Assembly: GCF_947504215.1 (NCBI RefSeq)
Contig: NZ_CANNGO010000006.1
Coordinates: 186,001 to 250,000, forward strand
From: an uncultured Ruegeria sp.
GTDB taxonomy: Bacteria; Pseudomonadota; Alphaproteobacteria; Rhodobacterales; Rhodobacteraceae
DNA: 64,000 nucleotides
Direction: 5' to 3'
Of the stretch, positions 34,235 to 42,554 are shown one piece after another (the stretch's first letter is position 1; each line of letters starts with the position of its first letter). The notes below the pieces were generated by a model. That model was not told where the DNA came from. It was given only the letters and a program-made list of their open reading frames with translations, and did no database searches. The translations under genes were made by a program, and so were the position numbers.

Positions 34235-34909
34235 CTACCCTTGCGCGCCCTGCCCGGTCGTCAAACCCGGATAGTGCGTGTCAATTGCGTTGAACACGCC
34301 GGTCAGAACCATTTCGACAGCAACAGCCACCAGCAAGATCGCCATGATACGGGTCAGAACATTGATCATCGTATCGCCAAGGAACCGCGAAATCTGATCT
34401 GCAAACAACAATCCCAGACCGACAATCGAGCACGCAATGACGACCGCTGAACCCAATGTCACAATTTCCGTACCGGGCGTTGCCTGATGTGAAAAGACAA
34501 TGGTGATAGCGATTGTTCCCGGACCGATCGTCAGCGGTATGGCCAAAGGCACCACAGCAAAATTGAACTTACGTTCATGCCCATCCGCGACGGCCGCCTG
34601 ATCTCCGAGAGGGCGATCCTCAGCATTCAGCATCGACATGCCAATCCCGAAGATAATGATCCCGCCCGCGATGCGAAACGACGGAACATCTATACCAAAA
34701 ACAGCAAGAATTTCTTCTCCAATTAAAACGGCCGTCAACGCAATAACCGTGACAGAGGTCATGACAATCAGGGCAACGCGCCTTCGCTCGGGCGCCGAGC
34801 ACCCCCGCGTCATACTCAGGAAAATCGGCATGTTGTAGAGCGGGTTGAAGATCGCAAGAACAGCGGCCAGGAATTTCAGAAAAACGGCCTGATCAAAGAA
34901 TTCAGCCAT
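34235..34909 (-). CDS. MarC family integral membrane protein
   Basis: A 224-residue protein with six membrane helices of the MarC/UPF0056 family, whose function is not settled. Recognisable segments are LAAVLAIFNPLYNMPIFLSM at the N terminus, AGGIIIFGIGMSMLNAE, and VVPLAIPLTIGPGTIAITIV. The start at 34909 has AAGGTG upstream and gives the standard N terminus; a GTG 17 codons before it is less likely. It lies between purC and purS, after the purC terminator. Confidence 0.9.
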   Translation of the reverse strand: MAEFFDQAVFLKFLAAVLAIFNPLYNMPIFLSMTRGCSAPERRRVALIVMTSVTVIALTAVLIGEEILAVFGIDVPSFRIAGGIIIFGIGMSMLNAEDRPLGDQAAVADGHERKFNFAVVPLAIPLTIGPGTIAITIVFSHQATPGTEIVTLGSAVVIACSIVGLGLLFADQISRFLGDTMINVLTRIMAILLVAVAVEMVLTGVFNAIDTHYPGLTTGQGAQG

Positions 34910-34994
34910 GTATTGCGTCACCTTTTTTGCCAATCTTATCGGGCAAATGTCCCCTTGCACGTACTGATTACCAAATTAAGTGATCACGCGAACA

Positions 34995-35023
34995 CAAAAA
35001 ACGCCGCTTCTTTGGAAACGGCG
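34995..35023 (-). terminator. Intrinsic terminator after purC
   Basis: On the minus strand CGCCGTTTC (35015-35023) and GAAGCGGCG (35002-35010) form a 9-base-pair stem with one T-G pair and a CAAA loop, followed by TTTTTT. It lies 32 bases after the purC stop and separates purC from marC-purS. Confidence 0.8.
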
Positions 35024-35054
35024 CTTTTGAATTTGGGTCAGGTCTGCAATCGGA

Positions 35055-35810
35055 TCAATTGATTAGTGTTGGCTTGGTCACGTTGCTTTTGGGCAAAACA
35101 CCCAACCGGCGCGCGACCTCGGAATAGGCATCGGTCAGATTGCCCAAATCGCGGCGGAACACATCCTTGTCCAGCTTTTGGCCGGTTTCGATATCCCACA
35201 AACGGCAGCTATCGGGGCTGATTTCGTCGGCCACGATCAGGCGCTGGAAATCACCGTCATAGACGCGTCCGATTTCGATTTTAAAATCGACCAGGCGAAT
35301 GCCAACTGCCAGCATCACACCGCTCATGAAATCATTCACGCGCAGCGCCAGGCTTAGGATATCGTCCATATCCTGCTGGCTGGCCCAGCCAAAGGCCGCG
35401 ATATGCTCTTCCGAAACCAGCGGATCACCCAGGGAATCGTCTTTGTAGCAATACTCGATGATCGGGCGCGGCAGCTGCGTGCCTTCGGCAATACCCAAAC
35501 GCTTGGACATCGATCCGGCAGCATAGTTGCGCACGATGATTTCCAACGGGATAATCTCGCAATTGCGCACCAACTGCTCTCGCATGTTCAAACGGCGGAT
35601 AAAATGGGTCGGCACACCGATCTGGGTCAAGCCGGTCATGAAAAACTCGCTCAGACGGTTGTTCAGAACACCTTTGCCGTCGATCACGTCTTTCTTTTCG
35701 GCGTTGAACGCTGTGGCATCGTCCTTGAAGTACTGCACAATCGTGCCCGGTTCAGGGCCCTCATACAGAATCTTGGCTTTGCCTTCATAGATCTTCTTGC
35801 GACGCGCCAT
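35055..35810 (-). CDS. purC: Phosphoribosylaminoimidazole-succinocarboxamide synthase
   Basis: PurC (SAICAR synthetase) joins aspartate to CAIR with ATP in purine synthesis. The 251-residue protein opens [20 protein letters not shown] and has the family segments [40 protein letters not shown] and [20 protein letters not shown], with the metal-binding Asp. The ATG at 35810 gives this conserved start. It heads the purC-marC-purS-purQ cluster but is followed by its own terminator. Confidence 0.96.
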   Translation of the reverse strand: MARRKKIYEGKAKILYEGPEPGTIVQYFKDDATAFNAEKKDVIDGKGVLNNRLSEFFMTGLTQIGVPTHFIRRLNMREQLVRNCEIIPLEIIVRNYAAGSMSKRLGIAEGTQLPRPIIEYCYKDDSLGDPLVSEEHIAAFGWASQQDMDDILSLALRVNDFMSGVMLAVGIRLVDFKIEIGRVYDGDFQRLIVADEISPDSCRLWDIETGQKLDKDVFRRDLGNLTDAYSEVARRLGVLPKSNVTKPTLIN

Positions 35811-35996
35811 AAGCGACCTTTCCAGTCCTGGGTGAGTGAATGAGTCCCTCTCCGGTGGCGCCCTCATAGTCCAAGCCCCCCTTTCCCGCAAGTTCGCAAG
35901 ACCGAGAGGCTTTGACTCAGCGCAAATACCTTGCACCTGCGGTCTCGTATAGTCATATCATCAGGAAAGAAGTTTAACCCAAGGGGTCCCCAACCA

Positions 35997-36317
35997 ATGA
36001 CCACATTTGACGAACGTGAAGCCGCGTTTGAAAACAAATTCGCACATGATGAAAAAATGCAGTTTATTGCCCGCATGCGCCGCAACCGATTTATGGCGGT
36101 TTGGGCTTCGGCGCTGAAGGGCGAAACCGTGGAACAAGCGCGTGCATACGGGCAGGTACTCGTTCACGCTGACCTTCAAAATGTCAGCGAAGACGATGTT
36201 GTCGAGGCTGTCAAAGGCTACTTGGGCGATCTGGCGGATGAAGCAAAAATTCGCGAAAAGATGCTCGAACTGCTGGTTGAAGCCAAAGAGCAAGTGATGG
36301 CAGAGGCCGAAGCCTGA
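35997..36317 (+). CDS. F1-ATPase inhibitor zeta subunit (DUF1476)
   Basis: The zeta subunit is the natural inhibitor of ATP hydrolysis by the F1Fo-ATP synthase in alphaproteobacteria such as Paracoccus. The 106-residue, all-helical, charged protein opens MTTFDEREAAFENKFAHDEK, the inhibitory N terminus, followed by MQFIARMRRNRFMAVWASAL and a C-terminal helix rich in Glu and Lys. It is a single gene divergent from purC, with its own terminator. The family assignment is firm; the inhibitor function is family knowledge. Confidence 0.93.
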   Translation: MTTFDEREAAFENKFAHDEKMQFIARMRRNRFMAVWASALKGETVEQARAYGQVLVHADLQNVSEDDVVEAVKGYLGDLADEAKIREKMLELLVEAKEQVMAEAEA

Positions 36318-36331
36318 GTCCTTAATTCTGG

Positions 36332-36356
36332 AACTCATGATCTTCATGAGTTTTAT
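36332..36356 (+). terminator. Intrinsic terminator after the zeta subunit gene
   Basis: AACTCATGA (36332-36340) and TCATGAGTT (36344-36352) form a perfect 9-base-pair stem with a TCT loop, followed by TTATG. It is weak in GC but well placed. Confidence 0.6.
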
Positions 36357-36367
36357 GAAATTGATTT

Positions 36368-36430
36368 GACGTCCCGGTCATGAGACACGGGGCGTCTCTG
36401 ATTTAAAACGGCGTTTTGCGCCTATTTTTT
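36368..36430 (+). promoter_or_regulatory. Candidate structured leader with attenuator before the betaine-homocysteine methyltransferase gene
   Basis: GACGTCCC (36368-36375) and GGGGCGTC (36389-36396) form an 8-base-pair stem with a 13-base loop. Next comes CTGATTTAAAA and then a short terminator-like hairpin, GGCG-TTTTG-CGCC (36410-36422), followed by TATTTTTT, ten bases before the start codon. The GGCG of the first stem can pair with the same CGCC, so two exclusive folds exist. S-adenosylmethionine or homocysteine sensing would make sense but is unproven. Confidence 0.35.
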
Positions 36431-36440
36431 GGAACATCCC

Positions 36441-37454
36441 ATGACAAACGCCCTGAGCAAACTTCTGGAAACTGCGGACTCTATTTTGGCTGACGGTGCG
36501 ACCGGGACCAATCTGTTTAATATGGGCTTACAATCCGGCGATGCGCCTGAACTTTGGAACGTGGACGCCCCCGACAAAATCCGGTCCTTGTACAAAGGAT
36601 CCGTCGATGCGGGCAGCGATCTGTTTTTGACCAACACGTTTGGCGGCACCTCAGCCCGATTAAAACTGCATGACGCTCAGAACCGCGTCGCTGAACTGAA
36701 TCGTGCCGGCGCCGAGCTTGGTCGCGACATCGCGGACAAGGCCGGTCGCCCGGTTGTGGTTGCCGGATCCGTCGGCCCAACCGGCGAGATCATGCAGCCC
36801 GTTGGCAGCCTGTCTCATGCCGAGGCTGTCGAGATGTTTCATGAACAAGCCGAGGCGCTGAAAGATGGCGGCGTCGATGTTCTTTGGGTTGAGACCATCA
36901 GCGCACCCGAAGAATTCCGCGCCGCAGCCGAGGCTTTTGCTCTTGCCGACATGCCATGGTGCGGCACGATGAGCTTTGATACCGCCGGGCGCACCATGAT
37001 GGGTGTGACCTCGGCCGACCTGGCATTGCTGGTGGAAACGCTGCCCAACCCGCCGATCGCCTTTGGCGCCAACTGCGGCACCGGAGCGTCGGACATCTTG
37101 CGCACAGTGCTGGGCTTTGCCGCTCAGGGCACTGAACGCCCACTGATTTCAAAGGGCAATGCAGGCATTCCGAAATATGTCGATGGCCACATCCATTACG
37201 ACGGCACCCCTGAACTTATGGCGCAATACGCGGCGATGGCCCGGGATTCCGGAGCCAAGATCATCGGCGGATGCTGCGGCACCATGCCTGCACATCTTGA
37301 GAAGATGCGCGAAGCCCTCGATTCAGTGCCGCGCGCAGATCGCCCAACTCTAGATCAGATCACCGATGCTTTGGGGCCATTTTCGTCGGCGTCCGACGGC
37401 ACCGGTGACGATGCCGCCCCCGAGCGGCGCACGCGCCGCCGCCGTCGCGCTTAA
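36441..37454 (+). CDS. Betaine-homocysteine S-methyltransferase family protein
   Basis: This zinc enzyme moves a methyl group from betaine (or DMSP-like or methylated donors in some bacteria) to homocysteine, giving methionine. The 337-residue protein has the Pfam homocysteine-methyltransferase barrel: ILADGATGTNLFNMGL, DLFLTNTFGGTSARL, and the zinc cysteines in AFGANCGTGASD and KIIGGCCGTMPAHLEKM. The C-terminal tail ends in RRTRRRRRA, an unusual basic end. The ATG at 36441 follows GGAAC. It converges with an enoyl-CoA hydratase gene, seven bases apart. A putative attenuator precedes it. Confidence 0.88.
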   Translation: MTNALSKLLETADSILADGATGTNLFNMGLQSGDAPELWNVDAPDKIRSLYKGSVDAGSDLFLTNTFGGTSARLKLHDAQNRVAELNRAGAELGRDIADKAGRPVVVAGSVGPTGEIMQPVGSLSHAEAVEMFHEQAEALKDGGVDVLWVETISAPEEFRAAAEAFALADMPWCGTMSFDTAGRTMMGVTSADLALLVETLPNPPIAFGANCGTGASDILRTVLGFAAQGTERPLISKGNAGIPKYVDGHIHYDGTPELMAQYAAMARDSGAKIIGGCCGTMPAHLEKMREALDSVPRADRPTLDQITDALGPFSSASDGTGDDAAPERRTRRRRRA

Positions 37455-37460
37455 ACCGTA

Positions 37461-38237
37461 TCAGCGCCCTTCAAATTTTGCGGGGCGCTTTTCCAAAAAG
37501 GCGACAACACCTTCCGAGAAATCGCGCGTGCGTCCGCAATTTCCCTGTAAGTGAGCTTCAGTCGCCAATTGCTGCGGCAACGTCTTTTCATAGGTCCCGC
37601 GCAACGCCTGTTTGATGGCACCAAAGCCTGCAGTCGGACCGCTGGCCAGATACGCGGCCCGCTTGCGCCAATGGGCGTCAAACGCATCATCTGCAATCGC
37701 CTCCCAGATCAGGCCCCATTCATCTGCCTGACGGGCGCTGATCTTGTCGGCAAACAGGGCCGCACCCATCGCTTTGGCCAGCCCCATCTGACGCGGCATG
37801 AACCAGGTGCCACCGGCGTCTGGCAGCAAGCCAATGCGCGCAAAAGCCTGAAGGAAATAGGCGCTTTCCGTCGCAATCACTACATCGGCACACAGCGCCA
37901 GATTGGCCCCGGCCCCTGCAGCAGGTCCGTTTACGGCGGCAATCGTTGGAACCGGGCAGTTGTGAATGGTCTCTAGCATCGGCTCATATTCGTCACGCAG
38001 CGACCGTTCCAGATCGATTTTGCCGGTGCTGGATGCATCCCCAAGGTCCTGACCTGAACAAAAGGCAGGACCCGCCCCTGTCAGCACAACGCACCGGGCG
38101 TCTTTGGCGGCTTGTTTCATCGCATGGGTGATCTCGGCCCGCATCTGAGTGGTCAGCGCGTTCATCTTGTCAGGACGGTTCAATGTCAGAACTGCCAACC
38201 CATCCGTGATGTCCAACAGGATCGTTTCGTATTCCAT
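37461..38237 (-). CDS. Enoyl-CoA hydratase/isomerase family protein
   Basis: A 258-residue crotonase-fold protein. The oxyanion hole is formed by GPAFCSGQDLGDAS (near residue 65) and AAVNGPAAGAGANLALCADV (near residue 105). The catalytic acidic position falls in FARIGLLPDAGGTWFMPRQM, where the pattern with Asp after LLP resembles PaaG-type isomerases (epoxyphenylacetyl-CoA isomerase) more than FadB-type hydratases with Glu. It opens MEYETILLDITDGLAVLTLN. No phenylacetate genes are nearby, so the substrate is uncertain. It is a single gene after ccmH in the same direction. Confidence 0.88.
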   Translation of the reverse strand: MEYETILLDITDGLAVLTLNRPDKMNALTTQMRAEITHAMKQAAKDARCVVLTGAGPAFCSGQDLGDASSTGKIDLERSLRDEYEPMLETIHNCPVPTIAAVNGPAAGAGANLALCADVVIATESAYFLQAFARIGLLPDAGGTWFMPRQMGLAKAMGAALFADKISARQADEWGLIWEAIADDAFDAHWRKRAAYLASGPTAGFGAIKQALRGTYEKTLPQQLATEAHLQGNCGRTRDFSEGVVAFLEKRPAKFEGR

Positions 38238-38310
38238 GGAAAGCCTCCCTCGCGCCGTGTTTTGCCGAACCCTGACGCATTCGCGCGTCAAGGAAAAGCG
38301 GAACCACGCG

Positions 38311-38766
38311 TCAGTCTTCGAGAATTTGGCGCAGGTGCTCTTTTTCCTCGTCACTCAGCGCGTCGTTATCACCAAGCTCATGGGCTTTGGATCGATTGCG
38401 CAGGAAGGTCCACCCCACGCCTGCCGCGATGAACAACATGATTGGCCCTGCCAGCCACAAAAACACGTTCGATCCGGACGTTGTTGGCTTCAACAACACA
38501 TACTCACCGTAGCGGTCCACGATGAATGCAATCGCTTCCTCATCCGAGTCACCAGCCACCAGGCGTTCGCGCACCAACAGCCGCAGGTCTCGGGCAAGAT
38601 CGGCGTTGCTTTCGTCGATGCTCTCGTTCCGGCACACAAGACACCGCAATCCGGTGCTCAGGTCGCGGGCCCGCTGCTCCAACACCGGGTCCTCAAGAAC
38701 TTCGTCGGGCTGCACGGCAAAAAGTGGCGAGGCCATCAGCAGAAAGATCAGGACAAGACGCTTCAT
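38311..38766 (-). CDS. ccmH: Cytochrome c-type biogenesis protein CcmH
   Basis: CcmH reduces or hands on apocytochrome c during heme attachment in the periplasm. The 151-residue protein has a signal sequence (LVLIFLLMASPLFA), the thiol pair LRCLVCRNESIDESNADLAR (LRCxxC) near residue 42, and a C-terminal membrane helix (NVFLWLAGPIMLFIAAGVGW). The short single-domain form (CycL) is the alphaproteobacterial type. It overlaps ccmF by four bases (ATGA). Confidence 0.95.
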   Translation of the reverse strand: MKRLVLIFLLMASPLFAVQPDEVLEDPVLEQRARDLSTGLRCLVCRNESIDESNADLARDLRLLVRERLVAGDSDEEAIAFIVDRYGEYVLLKPTTSGSNVFLWLAGPIMLFIAAGVGWTFLRNRSKAHELGDNDALSDEEKEHLRQILED

Positions 38767-40727
38767 TCGGCAGGCACTCCGCCTGGCGCGGTTTTACGCG
38801 CCCCGGCTGCCACGCGGAAACGGCGGTCACACAAGCTGAAGACACCACCCAGTGCCATCATCAAGCACCCCGCCCATATCCAGTTGGCGAACGGTTTGAT
38901 ATAGGTGCGCATAACCCAGCCGCCATCCTGTTGCTGATCCCCGATCACCACATACAAATCCCGCGTAAACCGGTAGTCGATCGCTGCCTCGGTTGTCGGC
39001 ATGCGCGCAACCGGATAATCGCGCTTCTCGGGCTGCAAGGTCGTCACCGGACGTCCGTTCCTTTCGACAAGCACATCGGCCATAGTCGAGAAGTAGTTCG
39101 GTCCCTGAACGCGGCGGACATCCTGCAATGTCAGAGTAAACTGCCCGACATCAAAAGGTTGATTGGGCTGCGCCACGCGAATGTCTTCGACCTCCCACGC
39201 CGTCAGGCCCGCAATGGCGAATATTGTGACGCCAAGACCGGTATGGGCGACAGCCTTACCCCAATCAGCGCCCGGCAGCCGCAACAACCGTTTTAGGTTG
39301 CCATTGCGCCCTGTGCGGCTCCAGAGATCGAAGATCGCACCGAAGGTGATCCAAGACCCCAGGAACACGCCAGCCGGTCCCAAAGCACTACGTCCGGTCT
39401 GCATAGCCCAAACCAGCAACGCCAGTGCCAGAGCCAGCCCAAAGATATACCGCAACGACCAGACGGCCCGTCTCAGGCGCCCTCGTTTCCAGGGCAACAT
39501 CGCACCAATTGGCAGGACAAGGCCCAGCAGAACCATGAACGGGGTGAAGGCCGCGTTGAAAAACGGCGCTCCGACCGAAAGCTTCCGATCGAACGCCATC
39601 TCGGCCACCATTGGCCACATCGTGCCCACGAACACCACGAAACAGCTGACCGCAAGCAGCACATTGTTCACAATCAGTGCGCTTTCGCGGCTCACCATGC
39701 CAAACACGCCTTTGGCCTCCATCGCTTGGGCGCGCGCAGCAAACAACGTCAGCGCCCCGCCGATGAACACCACCAAGATCAGCAGGATAAAGATACCGCG
39801 TTCAGGGTCGGTCGCGAAGGCATGAACGGATGTCAGCAGGCCTGAACGCACAATGAATGTGCCGATCAGCGAAAACCCGAATGCGATTATGGCCAGCAAA
39901 ATGGTCCAGCTTTTCAGCGACTCGCGTTTTTCCACTACGATAGCGGAATGCAGCAAAGCCGCCGCCAGCAACCACGGCATGAACGAGGCGTTCTCGACCG
40001 GGTCCCAGAACCAGAACCCGCCCCAACCCAGCTCATAGTAGGCCCACCACGATCCCAATGCGATTCCAATCGTGAGGAAGATCCAAGCCGCAAGGGTCCA
40101 TGGTCGTACCCAACGACCCCACGCTGCGTCGACCCGGCCTTCGATCAGCGCGGCAACGGCAAAGCTGAACGCCATGCTCAGGCCCACATAGCCCAGATAC
40201 AGAAACGGCGGATGGAAGGCCAAACCCGGGTCTTGCAACAATGGGTTCAGATCGCGCCCGTCAAACGGGGCAATGGCCAGCCGGTCAAACGGGTTCGAGG
40301 TGAACAGGATGAAGGCAAAGAACGCCACCGCTACCGAGGATTGCACCGCCAGAACGCGCGCCTTGAGCGTGGGTGGTAAACCGCCACCAAAGAATGCCGC
40401 CATAGCGCCGAACAAGGTCACGATCAGCACCCACAACAGCATCGAGCCTTCGTGGTTCCCCCATGTTCCACTGATCTTATAGAGCATTGGTTTCGCCGAG
40501 TGACTGTTTTCCACCACGATCCGCAGCGAGAAGTCCGAGGTGGTAAACGCCCAGACCAGTGCGCCAAAGGAAAATGCCGTCAGCAGGAACTGCGTGATTG
40601 CCGCCGGTTCCGCAAACAGCATCCAGCCATTCCAGCGCTTCGAGGCACCAATCAGCGGCACCACACTTTGCACGATGGCTACAAAAAAGGCGAGGATAAG
40701 GGCGAAGTGGCCAAACTCTGTGATCAT
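38763..40727 (-). CDS. ccmF: Heme lyase subunit CcmF
   Basis: CcmF joins heme from holo-CcmE to apocytochrome c at the outer face of the inner membrane. The 654-residue protein has about 15 membrane helices and the tryptophan-rich WWD domain GIALGSWWAYYELGWGGFWF (followed by WDPVENASFMPW) near residue 230. The start at 40727 gives MITEFGHFALILAF, the standard N terminus; a non-ATG start 12 codons earlier is possible. It overlaps ccmH. It is separated from ccmE by a holin and a muramidase gene, although ccmE and ccmF usually sit together. Confidence 0.95.
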   Translation of the reverse strand: MITEFGHFALILAFFVAIVQSVVPLIGASKRWNGWMLFAEPAAITQFLLTAFSFGALVWAFTTSDFSLRIVVENSHSAKPMLYKISGTWGNHEGSMLLWVLIVTLFGAMAAFFGGGLPPTLKARVLAVQSSVAVAFFAFILFTSNPFDRLAIAPFDGRDLNPLLQDPGLAFHPPFLYLGYVGLSMAFSFAVAALIEGRVDAAWGRWVRPWTLAAWIFLTIGIALGSWWAYYELGWGGFWFWDPVENASFMPWLLAAALLHSAIVVEKRESLKSWTILLAIIAFGFSLIGTFIVRSGLLTSVHAFATDPERGIFILLILVVFIGGALTLFAARAQAMEAKGVFGMVSRESALIVNNVLLAVSCFVVFVGTMWPMVAEMAFDRKLSVGAPFFNAAFTPFMVLLGLVLPIGAMLPWKRGRLRRAVWSLRYIFGLALALALLVWAMQTGRSALGPAGVFLGSWITFGAIFDLWSRTGRNGNLKRLLRLPGADWGKAVAHTGLGVTIFAIAGLTAWEVEDIRVAQPNQPFDVGQFTLTLQDVRRVQGPNYFSTMADVLVERNGRPVTTLQPEKRDYPVARMPTTEAAIDYRFTRDLYVVIGDQQQDGGWVMRTYIKPFANWIWAGCLMMALGGVFSLCDRRFRVAAGARKTAPGGVPAE

Positions 40728-40801
40728 GCGAAAGATATACTCCTGAGCGGACCCAAGCACCAATAACTTTCGCCTTATTCAGAGGCACATAGTGTCGCGG
40801 C

Positions 40802-41380
40802 TCATGCCTTGCGCAAGCGCCGCCAGTCCTCCAACGCGGGATTGGCGTCCGATTGACTGACCGCTATCGATAACCCGGCATCAGGGCCAGGATCTGCCAC
40901 ACCCGGACTGTCTGCCCGTAGTTTTCGCAAGGCTTCCAGATTGGCCATCACCGTCGGCGCGCGCAGCATCGTTGCCGAGATATCCCTTTGTAGATTCTGT
41001 ATTTTAGCCTGATGGCGGGCACCAAAGTAGAAGGACACGATCACCCCTAGAAGCCACCACAGGGGCTCGGGCACCAGGGCTAGCCCCTGCATCCGCGCGG
41101 CAAACCATAAAGGATCGACCATGGCGGTGACAAACAAACCCAACGTGCCCAATGCAAGCGCAGGACGGGGCAAGCGGTTCAACCCATCCATGAAACGATC
41201 AAAGCCACCTTTGCGCGGGACCTGAAACTCGGCCCCGAACTGTGTCATGGCCTGAGTCTGAACCGCCAGCGCACGGTTACCCCCTGCCTCAGAGTTTTCC
41301 CGAAAGATTTCAGCAGTTTCCTGAACGACATTGCGCCCGCCGCCAAACAACAAAGCCAACACGCCCGAGATCAAGCCCAT
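40802..41380 (-). CDS. Holin family protein
   Basis: A 192-residue protein with two central membrane helices (LALGTLGLFVTAMVDPLWFA and PLWWLLGVIVSFYFGARHQA, about residues 75-135) and charged ends, matching the holin family found beside N-acetylmuramidases in alphaproteobacteria. Its start overlaps the muramidase stop by ten bases, so the pair is coupled. Holins make lesions in the inner membrane that release the lytic enzyme. No other phage genes are near. Release of gene transfer agent particles is a possible role, inferred from Rhodobacter, where such a pair lies away from the particle genes. Confidence 0.82.
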   Translation of the reverse strand: MGLISGVLALLFGGGRNVVQETAEIFRENSEAGGNRALAVQTQAMTQFGAEFQVPRKGGFDRFMDGLNRLPRPALALGTLGLFVTAMVDPLWFAARMQGLALVPEPLWWLLGVIVSFYFGARHQAKIQNLQRDISATMLRAPTVMANLEALRKLRADSPGVADPGPDAGLSIAVSQSDANPALEDWRRLRKA

Positions 41381-41982
41381 CCTGCGACCCTCCTTTGAAA
41401 TTCGGCAGCTGTCATGTGGTATCGTGGCGACAAAAACTCCTCGGCGCGTTTGATCCAGCCACCTTTGCCCCCGGCCCGTGTGCGTGCGTATTTGCGTGAC
41501 GCCGCCCGTCGATCCGCCAGCAGGAAATAGTAGTTCCTGCGCGCCACGCCATACGCATCGCGCAATGTTTTCGGATCCGGCTGCGCTGCGCGGTTACACG
41601 CCTGCACAGTTTGCGGGCCGATCATCCCATCCACCGAAATGTCGAACCGCATATCCCGCAGAAGGTTTTGGAGGATTCTGACGGCCTGCGCACCGGCATT
41701 TACATACATGTCGAACACCGACGCATGCAGCACCACAGGCAGGCGCGAGATATTTGGTTTCTCAAAGTAGTGTTGAACAAATATATCAACGGCTTGCCGG
41801 CGGGTTAGCGATCTGACATCAGCCTTCGTCACAACCCCGTCCCCGGTCAGATCCAGCCCCAGCCGTCGCATCGTATGGATTGTGACGCCAAACTTGGTCG
41901 CACCGCCCGGATCATCCGGATCATCCACAAACCCGCCTTCCCGCGCCACAATATCATTGGCGATCTGTCGAACTGCCTGCAT
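41371..41982 (-). CDS. Holin-associated N-acetylmuramidase (GH108)
   Basis: A 203-residue peptidoglycan hydrolase. The catalytic N-terminal domain has the GH108 signature IVAREGGFVDDPDDPGGATK (EGG with the catalytic Glu) and FGVTIHTMR, and ends with LHASVFDMYVNAGAQAVRIL. A C-terminal peptidoglycan-binding helical domain includes SVDGMIGPQTVQACNRA. There is no signal peptide, so export needs the holin. It is transcribed alone with the holin: a strong terminator after ccmE lies just upstream, and its promoter must be within 41983-42040. Confidence 0.88.
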   Translation of the reverse strand: MQAVRQIANDIVAREGGFVDDPDDPGGATKFGVTIHTMRRLGLDLTGDGVVTKADVRSLTRRQAVDIFVQHYFEKPNISRLPVVLHASVFDMYVNAGAQAVRILQNLLRDMRFDISVDGMIGPQTVQACNRAAQPDPKTLRDAYGVARRNYYFLLADRRAASRKYARTRAGGKGGWIKRAEEFLSPRYHMTAAEFQRRVAGWA

Positions 41983-42039
41983 GTCACACCCCTAAATCCC
42001 GATGCGTCAGACCATCCCGAACAGCAGTTAAGACCAGCA

Positions 42040-42080
42040 CAAAACAAAGGGCGCTGCATGTCCAGAACACGCAACGCCCT
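42040..42080 (-). terminator. Strong intrinsic terminator after ccmE
   Basis: On the minus strand AGGGCGTTGCGTG (42068-42080) and CATGCAGCGCCCT (42048-42060) form a 13-base-pair stem with two G-T pairs and a 7-base loop, followed by TTGTTTTG. It lies 21 bases after the ccmE stop and insulates the muramidase-holin pair. Confidence 0.85.
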
Positions 42081-42100
42081 AAAACCAATTGTATTGAACC

Positions 42101-42547
42101 TCAGCTCTCGCCGGGTTCTTTGTAGACGCCCTGCTCCTTCAGGGCATCCATCACCTCTTTCGGCATGTATGTTTCATCATGTTTGGCAAGTATTTCAGTA
42201 GCTTCAAAGATACCGTTCACGTAGCTTCCAGTGCCAACCATGCCTTGGTTTTCCGTGAACAGATCCGGCAGAACGCCAGTGAAGGCTACGGGAACGCTTT
42301 CCCCACCATCGGTCACGACAAACCGAACGGTTTCACCCTGACCCCGAACGATCGAGCCATCTTCGACCAGCCCACCGATACGAAACACCTCGGTTGGTGA
42401 CGGTGGCTCTGCAATCACCTGACTGGGCGAGCGGAAAAAGTTGATCCCATCCCGCATCGCATAGCCAATCAACGCCGTCGACACCGTCAGGGCGACAACG
42501 GCCACCAGAATGACTTGTATACGGCGACGTTTCTTTAGCGTTTTCAT
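42101..42547 (-). CDS. ccmE: Cytochrome c maturation heme chaperone CcmE
   Basis: CcmE carries heme, bound to a histidine, to CcmF in the periplasm. The 148-residue protein has a short basic cytoplasmic start MKTLKKRRRIQVILVAVVAL with one membrane helix, an OB-fold domain, and the heme-binding motif ILAKHDETYMP (HxxxY) near residue 126. The length is normal. It lies 7 bases after argC, so it is probably read from the same message. Confidence 0.95.
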   Translation of the reverse strand: MKTLKKRRRIQVILVAVVALTVSTALIGYAMRDGINFFRSPSQVIAEPPSPTEVFRIGGLVEDGSIVRGQGETVRFVVTDGGESVPVAFTGVLPDLFTENQGMVGTGSYVNGIFEATEILAKHDETYMPKEVMDALKEQGVYKEPGES

Positions 42548-42554
42548 ACCGTCC

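Noticed and set aside
36360-36440. A standard SAM-II riboswitch
   Set aside because: Only the CTGATTTAA word resembles it; the downstream pseudoknot strand and the GCTAAA-type segment are missing, so I list it only as an unnamed leader.
40802-41982. Prophage remnant
   Set aside because: Holin and muramidase are intact, but there is no integrase, attachment repeat, tail or head gene and the flanks are core maturation genes. A domesticated lysis pair is a better reading.
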